Assembly (NCBI RefSeq): GCF_001645125.1
Contig: NZ_LXKA01000022.1
Coordinates: 1-64,000 of the forward strand
Source of the DNA: Paraburkholderia ginsengiterrae
GTDB taxonomy: Bacteria; Pseudomonadota; Gammaproteobacteria; Burkholderiales; Burkholderiaceae
Reading direction: 5' to 3'
DNA: 64,000 bases
Part shown: positions 18,289 to 27,692 of the stretch, piece by piece
Numbering within the stretch: the stretch's first letter is position 1
Layout of the letters: each line of letters starts with the position of its first letter
The notes under the pieces: model-generated
What the model saw: only the letters and a program-made list of their open reading frames with translations
Told to the model about the DNA's origin: nothing
The model's database searches: none
Position numbers and translations under genes: made by a program

Positions 18289-19701
18289 ATGAACAGCGTG
18301 CAAGGCAGCGGCGCAGCCACCCACACAATCCTGCACATCGGCGCGGGATCGTTTCATCGCGCGCATCAGGCGTGGTATCTCCACCGCCTGAACGAAGCCA
18401 AATTGCCCGGCGAGCCGCACTGGTCGCTAACAGTCGGCAACATCCGCAGCGACATGAACGCCGTACTCGACGCGCTCACCGCGCAAAACGGCGTGTACAC
18501 ACTCGAAACCGTCACGCCCCAAGGCGAGCGCGCATACGAAACGATTCGCTCAATCGAGCGCGTAGTCCCATGGACCGAAAGCCTTGACGCGCTGATCGAA
18601 GCAGGCGCCGATTCCGCCTGCAAGATCATCGCGTTCACCGTCACCGAAGGTGGCTATTACCTCGACGAACAGGACAAGCTCGACACGGCCAACCCCGATC
18701 TGGCTGCCGACCTCAAGGGCGGCCACACCACCATCTACGGCGCACTGGCGGCAATTCTCGCGGCACGCATGCAACGGGGCGCGGGCCCGGTCACGCTGCA
18801 AACCTGCGACAACCTGCGCAGCAACGGCGAGCGATTCCATGCGGGCATGAGCGAATTCCTCGCAAGGCGCGGCGACGACGAACTGGCGCAATGGTTCGAT
18901 GACTACGCCGCCTGCCCGAGTTCGATGGTCGACCGCATCACGCCGCGGCCCACGCCGGACGTGCGTGAACGCGTCAAGGCCGCCACCGGCGTCGACGACG
19001 CCTGCCCGGTGATGGGCGAGGCTTTCATCCAATGGGTGATCGAAAACCGCTTCATCACGGCACGCCCAGCGTGGGAGAAGGTCGGCGCGGAACTGGTCGA
19101 CTCGGTCATGCCGTACGAGGAAGCCAAGATCCGCATTCTCAACGCGACGCATAGCTGCATTGCGTGGGCTGGCACGCTCGTCGGCCTGAACTATATTCAC
19201 GAAGGCACGCTCGACGCGGACATCCGCAAGTTCGCCTTCGATTACGTCACCGAAGACGTGATTCCCTGCCTGACACCGAGTCCGCTCGATCTCGAACGTT
19301 ATCGCGATGTGGTGCTCGAGCGCTTCAGCAATCCCTACATCCAGGACACGAATCAACGTGTCGCGGCGGACGGCTTTTCGAAGCTGCCCGGTTTCATCGC
19401 GCCCACGCTGAGCGAATGTTTCGAGCGTGGTGTCACGCCCGCCGCCACGGCGATGCTGCCCGCCCTGTTCTTCCGTTTTCTCGAACGCTGGCAAGCAGGC
19501 AAACTGCCGTATGCGTATCAGGATGGCGTGATGGACGAGCGCGTCGCGCGCGGCTTCTTCGCGGCAGACGATCCGCTGAAGGCGTTCGCCGCGGACCGGC
19601 TACTGTGGGGCGGCATGGCGCAAACGGCGGGACTTGAGGCGGCGCTGGCGGACGCGGTAGCACGCGTCGATGCGTGGCTCGTCAAACGCGGCGCGGACTG
19701 A
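18289..19701 (+). CDS. Mannitol/arabinitol-type polyol dehydrogenase
   Basis: 470-residue long-chain NAD-dependent polyol dehydrogenase of the mannitol dehydrogenase family. N-terminal Rossmann part opens with ILHIGAGSFHRAHQAWYLHRL; the family active-site signature KxRxxNxxH is present as EEAKIRILNATHSCIAW. With a xylulokinase 132 bases downstream, a D-arabinitol 4-dehydrogenase (DalD) giving D-xylulose is the best guess; mannitol 2-dehydrogenase is the alternative. AGGAG six bases before the ATG at 18289 decides the start over the longer open frame. Its first ~400 bases still show the A+C bias of the upstream region. Confidence 0.88.
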   Translation: MNSVQGSGAATHTILHIGAGSFHRAHQAWYLHRLNEAKLPGEPHWSLTVGNIRSDMNAVLDALTAQNGVYTLETVTPQGERAYETIRSIERVVPWTESLDALIEAGADSACKIIAFTVTEGGYYLDEQDKLDTANPDLAADLKGGHTTIYGALAAILAARMQRGAGPVTLQTCDNLRSNGERFHAGMSEFLARRGDDELAQWFDDYAACPSSMVDRITPRPTPDVRERVKAATGVDDACPVMGEAFIQWVIENRFITARPAWEKVGAELVDSVMPYEEAKIRILNATHSCIAWAGTLVGLNYIHEGTLDADIRKFAFDYVTEDVIPCLTPSPLDLERYRDVVLERFSNPYIQDTNQRVAADGFSKLPGFIAPTLSECFERGVTPAATAMLPALFFRFLERWQAGKLPYAYQDGVMDERVARGFFAADDPLKAFAADRLLWGGMAQTAGLEAALADAVARVDAWLVKRGAD

Positions 19702-19833
19702 GCGCCGCCTGCGCCACGCATCAAGCGCGCCGCACGGCATCGAAGTACCCGCGTTGCCAGGCTTAATGCGCATGGCACAGCGCGTGATGTGAGGCTAAAG
19801 TAGCGCATCTCTAACGACGAAGGTTTCGCGCCC

Positions 19834-21315
19834 ATGTATCTCGGCATCGACCTCGGCACGTCCGAAGTGAAAGTCCTGCTGCTCGCCCCCACCGGACGCG
19901 TGATCGGCACAGCAGGCTCGCCATTCACCGTATCGCGTCCGCATCAGCGCTGGGCCGAACAGAATCCCGAAGATTGGTGGACAGGCACGCGCACCGCGCT
20001 CGCGGCATTGCGCGCGAAACATCCCGACGAGTTCGCGCAAATTCGCGGCATCGGCCTGTCGGGCCAGATGCACGGCGCCGTGCTGCTCGATGCGCAGAAC
20101 CGCGTGCTGCGGCCCGCGATCCTGTGGAACGACATGCGCAGCGACAAGGAGTGCGCAGAACTGACCGAGCGCGCGCCGGACTTGCATAGCGTGGCCGGTA
20201 ATCTCGCCATGCCCGGCTTCACCGCGCCAAAGCTGCTCTGGGTCGCACGCCACGAGCCCGAGATTTTCGCGCAGACCGCCTGCGTGCTGCTGCCGAAAGA
20301 TTACTTGCGCCTGCAACTGACGGGCGGCAAGGTGTCCGATCCATCGGATGCCGCCGGCACGCTGTGGCTCGACGTCGCTCAGCGCGACTGGTCCGAGTCC
20401 CTCCTCGCCGCCTGCAACATGACGCGCGCGCAAATGCCCAGCCTGTGCGAAGGCAGCGCGCCGTCCGGCACGCTGCTACCCGAGGTGGCGCGCGAATTCG
20501 GCCTGAGCGACGGCGTCATCGTCGCGGCCGGCGGCGGCGACAACGCCACCAGTGCGATCGGCATCGGCGCAACGCAACCGGGCGACGGCTTCGTCTCGCT
20601 CGGCACGTCAGGCGTGCTGTGCGTGGTCGGCGACAGCTTCCGGCCGAATCCGGCCTCCGCCGTGCACGCGTTCTGTCACGCGATTCCGGATCGCTGGCAT
20701 CAGATGAGCGTGGTGCTGTCCGCCGCGAGCTGTCTGCGCTGGGTCTGCAAGCTCACCTCGACCGACGAGCCCACCCTGCTCGCCGAAATCGAGGCGCTCC
20801 CGGCTGAAGCGCTGAACACCGCCCCCCTTTTCCTGCCCTATCTGTCCGGTGAACGCACGCCGCACAACGACCCGTATGCGCAAGGCGTCTTCTTCGGCAT
20901 GAACCACGCCACCGATCGCGCGCTGCTCGGCTACGCGGTGCTCGAAGGCGTGACGCTCGCGCTCACCGACGGCCTGGACGCGCTGCGCGCGGCCGGCACT
21001 GAGGCGAAGGCGCTATCCCTGCTCGGCGGCGGCGCACGCAGCGATTACTGGGCGCAGTTGCTCGCCGACGCGCTCGACACCGCCACCCGCAAGCACGGCG
21101 GCGGCGAGACCGGCGCGGCGCTCGGTGCGGCGCGCCTTGGCTGGCTCGCCGCGGGCGGAGATCCGGCCACGGTGCTGACCAAGCCGCCAATCGAAAAGGA
21201 ATTCACACCGAACCCGCGCCGCCATGCCGAACTGCGCGCGCGGCTCGAAGCCTATCGCGCGCTCTATCGCCACGTGCGGCCGCTGTTCGACCCCGCGCGG
21301 CAACCGCTCGCCTGA
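19834..21315 (+). CDS. xylB: Xylulokinase (FGGY family)
   Basis: Phosphorylates D-xylulose to xylulose 5-phosphate, feeding the pentose phosphate pathway. 493 residues: FGGY_N with YLGIDLGTSEVKVLLL at the start and GIGLSGQMHGAVLLD near 70, and FGGY_C with ALSLLGGGARSDYWAQLLADAL near 390. The order polyol dehydrogenase-xylB-regulator makes polyol catabolism through xylulose the likely pathway. GAAGG lies about 12 bases before the ATG. A second xylB-like gene lies at 33702-35159. Confidence 0.92.
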   Translation: MYLGIDLGTSEVKVLLLAPTGRVIGTAGSPFTVSRPHQRWAEQNPEDWWTGTRTALAALRAKHPDEFAQIRGIGLSGQMHGAVLLDAQNRVLRPAILWNDMRSDKECAELTERAPDLHSVAGNLAMPGFTAPKLLWVARHEPEIFAQTACVLLPKDYLRLQLTGGKVSDPSDAAGTLWLDVAQRDWSESLLAACNMTRAQMPSLCEGSAPSGTLLPEVAREFGLSDGVIVAAGGGDNATSAIGIGATQPGDGFVSLGTSGVLCVVGDSFRPNPASAVHAFCHAIPDRWHQMSVVLSAASCLRWVCKLTSTDEPTLLAEIEALPAEALNTAPLFLPYLSGERTPHNDPYAQGVFFGMNHATDRALLGYAVLEGVTLALTDGLDALRAAGTEAKALSLLGGGARSDYWAQLLADALDTATRKHGGGETGAALGAARLGWLAAGGDPATVLTKPPIEKEFTPNPRRHAELRARLEAYRALYRHVRPLFDPARQPLA

Positions 21316-21405
21316 CCGGCAAACCGCAGCCGGTGTCCGCGCGGATTTGAGTTAGCGCGCGCGGACCGGCTGCTATCATCGGCGCACTTCAAGCGAGCCG
21401 TCACC

Positions 21406-22353
21406 GTGCCCAAGTCCACAGAAAAATTAGATCTTGCTACCCGCGCCGCCTGGCTGTACTACGTCGCCGGCAATACCCAGAACGAAATCGCCGAGAAGCT
21501 GCAGGTGTCGCGGCCGGTTGCGCAACGACTGGTTGCCTTCGCGGTGGAAAAGAACCTGATTCGCGTGCGAGTCGATCATCGGCTGGCCGACTGCCTCGCG
21601 CTCGCCGATCAACTGTCGAAGCGCTACGGCCTGAGCATGTGCGAAGTGGTGCCGGTCGACAGCGACACCTCCGAGGAAGTCGACCGCAAGCTCGCGGTGG
21701 CCGGCGCGCAGGTGATGGAACGCTATCTCGGCGAAGAGAAACCGATGGTGGTCGCCGTGAGCAGCGGCCGGACGCTGAAGGCCGCGGTCGATCAGATCGC
21801 GCAGCTTGACCGTCCACAGCATCGGTTGGTATCGATGGTCGGGGCGATCGCCCAGGACGGCTCCTCGAACCGCTATGACGTCGCCCTGCACATTTCGGAG
21901 AAGACCGGCGGCAAGCATTTCCTGCTGCCCGCGCCGCTGCTCGCCGATAGCGAGACGGAGCGCGCGCAATGGTGCAATCACCGGCTGTACCGGATCGTCG
22001 AATCGCTCTCGGCGCAGGCCGATGTCGCGTTCGTCGGCATCGGCAATATCGGGCTGCAATGCCCGCTGCACGAAGACGGCTTCATTACATCGGCGGAAGT
22101 GGATGAGTTGATGCAGAACGGCGCCGTGGCGGAAATGCTCGGACTGCCAATCGATTCCGCCGGCGCCCATGTCGAATCGCCGACCGGCCGGCGCGTGACG
22201 AGCATCGCGCTCGACTCGCCGCCCCGGCGCCCCACTATCGGGTTCGCCGGCGGCCAGCGCAAGCGTGAAGCGCTGATCGCGGTGCTCAAAGGCGGCTGGC
22301 TGTCCGGGCTCGTCACCGACGAGTCCTGCGCGCGGGCCGCGCTCGAAGCCTGA
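21406..22353 (+). CDS. SorC/DeoR-type sugar-binding transcriptional regulator
   Basis: 315 residues: an N-terminal helix-turn-helix (about 10-55: AAWLYYVAGNTQNEIAEKLQVSRPVAQRLVAFA) and a C-terminal SorC sugar-phosphate-binding domain (about 65-310, with VSSGRTLKAAVD and VGIGNIG). GTG start at 21406 with only a weak ribosome site. It sits between the polyol dehydrogenase-xylB pair and the convergent ABC transporter operon, so it probably controls both units in response to a polyol or sugar phosphate. Confidence 0.88.
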   Translation: MPKSTEKLDLATRAAWLYYVAGNTQNEIAEKLQVSRPVAQRLVAFAVEKNLIRVRVDHRLADCLALADQLSKRYGLSMCEVVPVDSDTSEEVDRKLAVAGAQVMERYLGEEKPMVVAVSSGRTLKAAVDQIAQLDRPQHRLVSMVGAIAQDGSSNRYDVALHISEKTGGKHFLLPAPLLADSETERAQWCNHRLYRIVESLSAQADVAFVGIGNIGLQCPLHEDGFITSAEVDELMQNGAVAEMLGLPIDSAGAHVESPTGRRVTSIALDSPPRRPTIGFAGGQRKREALIAVLKGGWLSGLVTDESCARAALEA

Positions 22354-22393
22354 GCGGGCTCGCGATTCACGCGAGCACCGCTTACTCCCATCC

Positions 22394-23503
22394 TCAGGCT
22401 GCCAGCACCTCGACGATCTTGCGCTGGAACGCTTTGCCCGCACTGTCGAACAGGTGACAGTGTTCCGGGGTGGCGCCGAGTTTTTGCGTATCGCCCTTGG
22501 CATGCCGCTCGAGCGGCGGAATCCGCGCGATCAGTCCATCCGGCGCAACGCTCGATTCCGCATATAGGTATGCCGCGTCGCCAAGTGATTCGACCGCCAT
22601 GGTGCGGGCCGACACGCCGTCTTCGGTCATGCCTACGTGCAGATGCTCGGGGCGAATGCCGACCGTCACGTTGTCGCCCTGCTTGACCGTGCCCGGCTCC
22701 ACCGCGACACGCTGCGTCTCGCCGGTTTCGTAGCGCACCGTGACGCCGTCGCGCGTGACCGACTGCACGACGCCTTCCATGAAGTTCATCTTCGGCGAGC
22801 CGATAAAGCCGGCGACGAAGCGGTTGGCCGGCGCGTGATACAGCATGGTCGGGCTGCCCACCTGCTCGAGATTGCCCGCGGACAGCACGACGATCTTGTC
22901 CGCGAGCGTCATGGCCTCGACCTGATCGTGCGTCACATAGATCATCGTGGTCTTCAGCTCGTCATGCAGGCGCGCGAATTCGAGGCGCATTTTCACGCGC
23001 AGGGCGGCGTCGAGGTTCGACAGCGGCTCGTCGAACAGGAACACCTTCGGTTTGCGGGTGATCGCGCGGCCGATCGCCACGCGCTGGCGCTGACCGCCGG
23101 AGAGCTGCTTGGGCTTGCGATCGAGCAGATGGTCGATGTGCAGGATCTTCGCCGCATTGCGCACTGCCGCGTCGATTTCCGGCTTCTTGGTGCCGGCGAG
23201 TTTCAGACCGAATGCCATGTTGTCGTACAGCGTCATGTGCGGATACAGCGCGTACGACTGGAACACCATCGCGATGCCGCGCTTGGCTGGTGCAACGTCG
23301 TTCACACGCATGCCGTCGATGGTCAGATCGCCGCCGCTGATGTCTTCGAGGCCGGCGATCATCCGCATCAGCGTGGATTTACCGCAACCGCTCGGGCCCA
23401 CGAACACGACGAACTCGCCGTCCGCGATATCGAGGTTGATGTCGCGCATCACTTCGTTGTCGTCGTAGGCCTTTCTGATGTTGCGCAGGGTTACGCTTGC
23501 CAT
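22394..23503 (-). CDS. smoK: Polyol ABC transporter ATPase (SmoK/UgpC/MalK type)
   Basis: Nucleotide-binding subunit of a CUT1 sugar importer. 369 residues with Walker A GPSGCGKST near 37-45, Q-loop FQSYALYPHM, signature LSGGQRQRVAIGRA, Walker B VFLFDEPLSNLD, H-loop VTHD, and a C-terminal TOBE/MalK regulatory domain (about 245-369). Last gene of the minus-strand operon SDR, substrate-binding protein, two permeases, HAD hydrolase, ATPase. GGAGACACATC precedes the ATG. The MalK/UgpC group shares ATPases widely; assignment to polyols rests on the neighbours. Confidence 0.9.
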   Translation of the reverse strand: MASVTLRNIRKAYDDNEVMRDINLDIADGEFVVFVGPSGCGKSTLMRMIAGLEDISGGDLTIDGMRVNDVAPAKRGIAMVFQSYALYPHMTLYDNMAFGLKLAGTKKPEIDAAVRNAAKILHIDHLLDRKPKQLSGGQRQRVAIGRAITRKPKVFLFDEPLSNLDAALRVKMRLEFARLHDELKTTMIYVTHDQVEAMTLADKIVVLSAGNLEQVGSPTMLYHAPANRFVAGFIGSPKMNFMEGVVQSVTRDGVTVRYETGETQRVAVEPGTVKQGDNVTVGIRPEHLHVGMTEDGVSARTMAVESLGDAAYLYAESSVAPDGLIARIPPLERHAKGDTQKLGATPEHCHLFDSAGKAFQRKIVEVLAA

Positions 23504-23594
23504 GATGTGTCTCCGTGTAATGCTGTGTGTTGCGTGTTCGCGTGTTCGTTGCTTCAGGAACTCGAGTTGCGTTGAGCTGATCCGGTTCGCCTGC

Positions 23595-24296
23595 TTACGG
23601 CGCGGCCGCCGTCGCGCTCAGCGTCCATTGCGCGGCCAGCTCCGGCAGTTGCTGCATGTCGTCGAACACATGACGCGCGCCGGCTGCATGCAGCTTGTCG
23701 ATCTGCGCATCGCTCGCGTGGCCGCCGCCGATAAACCCGAGCACCGTCATGCCTGCCGCCGCTGCCGCTGTCACGCCCGTGACGCTGTCTTCAACCACGA
23801 GGCAGGCAGACGGTGCAAGACCAAGCCCCTTGGCCGCAGCCAGATAAACATCGGGCGCGGGCTTAGGATTGGGCACCGCGTCGGCGCAGAACAGGCGGTC
23901 GCCGAAAAACCTCACGAGCCCGGTGCGAGTCAGCACGGTTTCCACGTACGGCCGGAAGCTGTTGCTCGCACACGCTTTGATGAGCGGCACCTGGGCGAGC
24001 GCGGTTTCGATACCCTCGACCGTCGGCGCCTGTATCGCCGCCGCCTCGACTGCGCGGCGAATCGCGTCGATGTCTTCAGCAGCGAGGGTCTTGCCGAGCT
24101 GCGCCGCCGTGCCTTCCAACACCTTCTCGATGCGCAATCCCAGCAGCGGCATCACCACCGGTTCGACCTCGACGCCCGGCCAGCGCGCTTCGAGTTCGTG
24201 CACCAGCATGCCCGCCGCCACGGCCTCGCTGTCGATCAGCACGCCGTCGCAATCGCAGATCAGCGCGAATTGAGCCGCACTCGTGCCTGCCGTCAT
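23595..24296 (-). CDS. HAD-superfamily phosphatase/phosphoglucomutase-like protein
   Basis: 233-residue subfamily IA HAD hydrolase. Motif I is ALICDCDGVLIDSE, motif II the Ser of ACASNSF, motif III the Lys of NPKPAPDVYL, and motif IV VVEDSVTGVTAAAAAGM. The helical cap between motifs I and II resembles beta-phosphoglucomutase and small sugar phosphatases. Its ATG overlaps the stop of the preceding permease (ATGA), so it is an integral part of the transporter operon. Possible roles are removing a polyol or sugar phosphate or limiting sugar-phosphate stress; the substrate is unknown. Confidence 0.88.
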   Translation of the reverse strand: MTAGTSAAQFALICDCDGVLIDSEAVAAGMLVHELEARWPGVEVEPVVMPLLGLRIEKVLEGTAAQLGKTLAAEDIDAIRRAVEAAAIQAPTVEGIETALAQVPLIKACASNSFRPYVETVLTRTGLVRFFGDRLFCADAVPNPKPAPDVYLAAAKGLGLAPSACLVVEDSVTGVTAAAAAGMTVLGFIGGGHASDAQIDKLHAAGARHVFDDMQQLPELAAQWTLSATAAAP

Positions 24297-25168
24297 TTGA
24301 CCGCCCCAAACGTGAGGCCGCGCACCAGTTGCTTCTGCGACAGCCAGCCGACGATCAGGATCGGCGCCACCGCCAGCAGCGATGCCGCGGACAGCTTGGC
24401 CCAGAACAACCCTTCAGGACTCGAATACGACGCGATGAACACCGTCAGCGGCGCAGCGTTCGAACTGGACAGGTTGATGCTCCAGAACGCTTCGTTCCAC
24501 GAAAGAATCACGAGCAGCAGCGCGGTGGAGGCAAGCCCCGGCAGCGACATCGGCATCAGCAGATAGACGATTTCCTGCCACGTCGCCGCACCGTCGATCC
24601 GGCCGGCTTCAAGAATGTCGCGCGGAATTTCAGCGAAGTACGTGAACGACATCCACACCGCGATCGGCAGATTGATCAGCGTGTAGACGATCACGAGACC
24701 GGACACCGTATCGAGCAGGCCGCTGTTCTTCCACAGCAGATAGATCGGCACCAGCACGCCGACCGACGGCATCATCTTGGTCGACAGCATCCACAGCAGC
24801 ACTTTCTGCGTGCGTCGCGTCGGGAAGAACGCCATCGCATAGGCCGCCGGCACCGCGAGAATCAGGCACAGCACCGTGACGCCCGCGGAGATCAGAATCG
24901 AATTCCACGCGAACGAAAAGTAATTGCTGCGCGCGAACACCTCGCGAAAGCTATCGAGTGTCGGAATAAAAAAGAGCGACGACGCGTACGCCTGCTGCTC
25001 GGTCTTGAATGCCGTGATCGTCATCCAGAAGATCGGGAAAAACAGCAGCAGTGCAACCAGCCAGGCGATCACGCCGGGAATGCCACGGCGAATGCCTTCG
25101 AAAGGCGACTTGGTGGGCACGGTCATGGGCGTCGCGCTCGACGCCGAGGTGGAGGCAATCTGGCTCAT
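24293..25168 (-). CDS. smoG: Polyol ABC transporter permease (SmoG/MalG type)
   Basis: 291-residue inner-membrane permease with six predicted helices, starting MSQIAS. The EAA loop that contacts the ATPase is EIPRDILEAGRIDGAATWQEIVYLLMP. The frame stays open far upstream into another reading of the neighbouring gene; the ATG at 25168, which overlaps the stop of the other permease (ATGA), is the real start. Coupled translation of the two permeases fits a heterodimeric channel. Confidence 0.92.
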   Translation of the reverse strand: MSQIASTSASSATPMTVPTKSPFEGIRRGIPGVIAWLVALLLFFPIFWMTITAFKTEQQAYASSLFFIPTLDSFREVFARSNYFSFAWNSILISAGVTVLCLILAVPAAYAMAFFPTRRTQKVLLWMLSTKMMPSVGVLVPIYLLWKNSGLLDTVSGLVIVYTLINLPIAVWMSFTYFAEIPRDILEAGRIDGAATWQEIVYLLMPMSLPGLASTALLLVILSWNEAFWSINLSSSNAAPLTVFIASYSSPEGLFWAKLSAASLLAVAPILIVGWLSQKQLVRGLTFGAVK

Positions 25169-26100
25169 TTTTCGTACTCCCCTTTCAGGTTCTTCGCGAG
25201 CATCCGCACGAGGAAGAACGACACGATGTTGGCCAGCACGACAGCGAGAATCCCGCCCGCGGATGCGAGCCCCACGTCGAACTGTTGCAGGCCCAGCGAA
25301 TAGATCAGGTACGACAGATTGGTGGTCGCCGTGCCGGGACCGCCGCCCGTGGTCGTGTAGATTTCGGCGAAGATCGACAGCAGGAAAATCGTTTCCATCA
25401 TCACCACCACCGCGATCGCCCGTTTCAGGTGCGGCAGCGTGATGTAGAAGAACATGGAGAACGGACCCGCACCGTCGATCTTCGCCGCTTCCTTCTGCTC
25501 CTGATCGAGCGACTGGATCGCGGTGAACAGAATCAGGAACGCGAACGGCAGCCACTGCCACGCGACGATCATGATCACCGCCGTGAGCGGGTAGTCGGCG
25601 AACCAGTCGATCGGCTGCATCCCTAGCGCGCGCATGCCCTGCGCGATCAGCCCATACACCGGGTGCAGGATCATGTTCTTCCAGATCAGCGCGCTCACGG
25701 TCGGCATCACGAAGAACGGCGCAATGGCAAGCAGCCGCGCGATCCCCTGGCCGTAGAACTTGCGGTCGAACAGGATCGCCATCAGCACGCCGCCCACCAC
25801 CGTGATCACCAGCACCGAGATGATCAGTTCGAGCGTGTGTCCGATCGAAGGGCCGAACGACGGATCGCCGGCGAGAAACTTGTAGTTGTCGAGACCGGCG
25901 AAGCCTTTGAGATCCGGATTCAACAGGTTGTAGCGCGAGAACGAAAACCAGATCGTCATCGCGAGCGGGATCGCCATCCACAACACCAAGATCGCGACCG
26001 ATGGCGAGACTAGCCAGCGGGCGGAATTGGCTTTGCGGATTTCGCGTTCTTTTTCAGTCTGAGGATGGGCATGCATGAGAGGCAGGCGCAAAGGACGCAT
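25165..26100 (-). CDS. smoF: Polyol ABC transporter permease (SmoF/MalF type)
   Basis: 311-residue first permease, with helices starting at WLVSPSVAILVLWMAIPLAM and the EAA loop QKEAAKIDGAGPFSMFFYITLPH. I chose the ATG at 26100, preceded by AGGTGG; the ATG at 26076 has no ribosome site. It is separated from the substrate-binding protein gene by 176 bases that contain two stem-loops, and overlaps the second permease by 4 bases. Confidence 0.9.
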   Translation of the reverse strand: MRPLRLPLMHAHPQTEKEREIRKANSARWLVSPSVAILVLWMAIPLAMTIWFSFSRYNLLNPDLKGFAGLDNYKFLAGDPSFGPSIGHTLELIISVLVITVVGGVLMAILFDRKFYGQGIARLLAIAPFFVMPTVSALIWKNMILHPVYGLIAQGMRALGMQPIDWFADYPLTAVIMIVAWQWLPFAFLILFTAIQSLDQEQKEAAKIDGAGPFSMFFYITLPHLKRAIAVVVMMETIFLLSIFAEIYTTTGGGPGTATTNLSYLIYSLGLQQFDVGLASAGGILAVVLANIVSFFLVRMLAKNLKGEYEK

Positions 26101-26220
26101 GATTGACCACCTGTTCGGTAAAGCGCGGGCCAGCCGCTGTCGCCGCGTGAGAGCCGCCGGGACATGGCACGACGCTGCGCGGCAAGAGGCGCGGCGGGAA
26201 CGGCCCGCTGTGCTGCGTGG

Positions 26221-26244
26221 GCCGGCTGACGGGCGTCAGCCGGC
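26221..26244. other. 10-bp stem-loop after the binding-protein gene
   Basis: GCCGGCTGAC / GTCAGCCGGC around loop GGGC, 33 bases beyond the stop of the substrate-binding protein gene (minus strand). There is no U-tract, so it looks like an mRNA-stabilising or partial attenuation structure, a common device to make more binding protein than permease. Confidence 0.7.
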
Positions 26245-26248
26245 GCGT

Positions 26249-26267
26249 GCCACGTCACTCACGTGGC
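26249..26267. other. 7-bp stem-loop directly after the binding-protein gene
   Basis: GCCACGT / ACGTGGC around CACTC, 10 bases beyond the stop of the binding-protein gene and just before the 26221 stem-loop. It probably acts together with it. Confidence 0.6.
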
Positions 26268-26276
26268 TGACTTCTC

Positions 26277-27599
26277 CTACTTCTGATAGCCGGCCTGCTT
26301 CACCGCGCGATCCGCGGTGGCGTTGCCCGCTGCCAGCGCCTGATCGATCGTCATCTGACCGGCAATCGCGCCGGAGATGCTCTGGCCGACCACGGTGCCG
26401 AACGACTGGAACTCAGGAATCCCGACGAACTGCACACCGGTGTACGGCACCGGCTTGAGCGTCGGATGATCCGGGTCCGCCGTTTCGATCGCCTTCAGCA
26501 CGAAGTCGCCGAACGGTGCAGCCTGCTTGTATTCAGGACGCGCGTAAGTGGATTGACGCGTTCCCGGGGGCACCGACGCCCAGCCTTCGTCCTTCGCGAC
26601 CAGTTCGATGTACTGCTTCGAGGTGGCCCACGCGATGAACTTCTTCGCCGAATCAGCCTGCTTTGACGACTTCGGAATCGCCAGCGCCCATGCCCACAGC
26701 CAGTGCGAGCCCTTCGGCGTGACCGCGATCGGCGCGGCGGCAAAACCGACCTTGTCCGCGATTTGCGACTGCTGCTTGTTATAGAGCATGCCGGCGGCCA
26801 CCGTGGCGTCGATCCACATCCCGCACTTGCCCGAGGACATCAGGGTGAGGTTCTCGTTGAAGCCGTTCGAGCTCGCCCCCGGAGGGCCGTCTTTCTTCAG
26901 CAGATCGACATAGAACGTGATTGCCTTCTTCCATTCCGGCGAGGTGAGCTGCGCGTTCCACTTCTCGTCGAACCAGCGGCCGCCGAAGGTGTTCACCACC
27001 GTCGTGCCGTACGCCATGTTTTCGCCCCAGCCCGCCTTGCCGCGCAGACAGATGCCGTAGATGCCGTTGGCCTTGTCGGTGAGCTTGTCGGCGAATTGGG
27101 CGATCTGGTCGTAGGTCGGCTGATCGGGCATCTTCAGGCCCTTGGCCGCGAACAGATCCTTGCGGTAATACGTCATCGAGCTTTCGACGTAAAACGGCAG
27201 CGCATACAGCTGGCCGCCGGCGGACAGGCCGTCGCGGGCCGTCTTGACGACGTCGTTCAGATCGTAATCGGCGGGCAGGTTGGTGAGCGGCGTGAGCCAG
27301 CCGCGTTTGCCCCATTGCGGCGTTTCGTACGCGCCGATCGTCATCACGTCGAACTGGCCGCTGCCGGTCGTGATGTCGGTCGTGGCGCGCTGACGCAGCA
27401 CGTTTTCTTCGAGAATCACCCAGTTCAGCTTGATGTCCGGATTGGCCTTTTCGAACTCGGGCGAGAGTTTCTTCAGCTCGATCATGTCCGGATTGTTCAA
27501 CGTGGCGATCGTGACCGTGGCCGCCGACGCGTGCAATGCAAAGCATGCAACAGCGCCGGCACTGACCGCCTTTAGCGCGGATTTGAGGACGGGTTTCAT
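26277..27599 (-). CDS. smoE: Polyol ABC transporter substrate-binding protein (SmoE type)
   Basis: 440-residue periplasmic binding protein of the CUT1 family with a Sec signal peptide (KSALKAVSAGAVACFALHASA, cleavage likely after ASA at 26). The mature part begins ATVTIATLNNPDMIELKKLSPEFEK, as in sorbitol/mannitol binding proteins. It captures the polyol for the SmoF/G/K complex. A SDR gene precedes it by 93 bases and stem-loops follow it. Confidence 0.92.
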   Translation of the reverse strand: MKPVLKSALKAVSAGAVACFALHASAATVTIATLNNPDMIELKKLSPEFEKANPDIKLNWVILEENVLRQRATTDITTGSGQFDVMTIGAYETPQWGKRGWLTPLTNLPADYDLNDVVKTARDGLSAGGQLYALPFYVESSMTYYRKDLFAAKGLKMPDQPTYDQIAQFADKLTDKANGIYGICLRGKAGWGENMAYGTTVVNTFGGRWFDEKWNAQLTSPEWKKAITFYVDLLKKDGPPGASSNGFNENLTLMSSGKCGMWIDATVAAGMLYNKQQSQIADKVGFAAAPIAVTPKGSHWLWAWALAIPKSSKQADSAKKFIAWATSKQYIELVAKDEGWASVPPGTRQSTYARPEYKQAAPFGDFVLKAIETADPDHPTLKPVPYTGVQFVGIPEFQSFGTVVGQSISGAIAGQMTIDQALAAGNATADRAVKQAGYQK

Positions 27600-27692
27600 G
27601 TGTTGTCTCCTTTTCTCGTGCGTTATATCGTGCTGCGTTTGTTTTGCGAAAATGACAAAGAGTAACGATGAAGTTCAGTGAATCTGGCGGAC

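Noticed and set aside
24293-25981. Fused 562-residue permease starting at 25981
   Set aside because: The first ~270 residues read the upstream permease gene in a wrong frame; the real start is the ATG at 25168.
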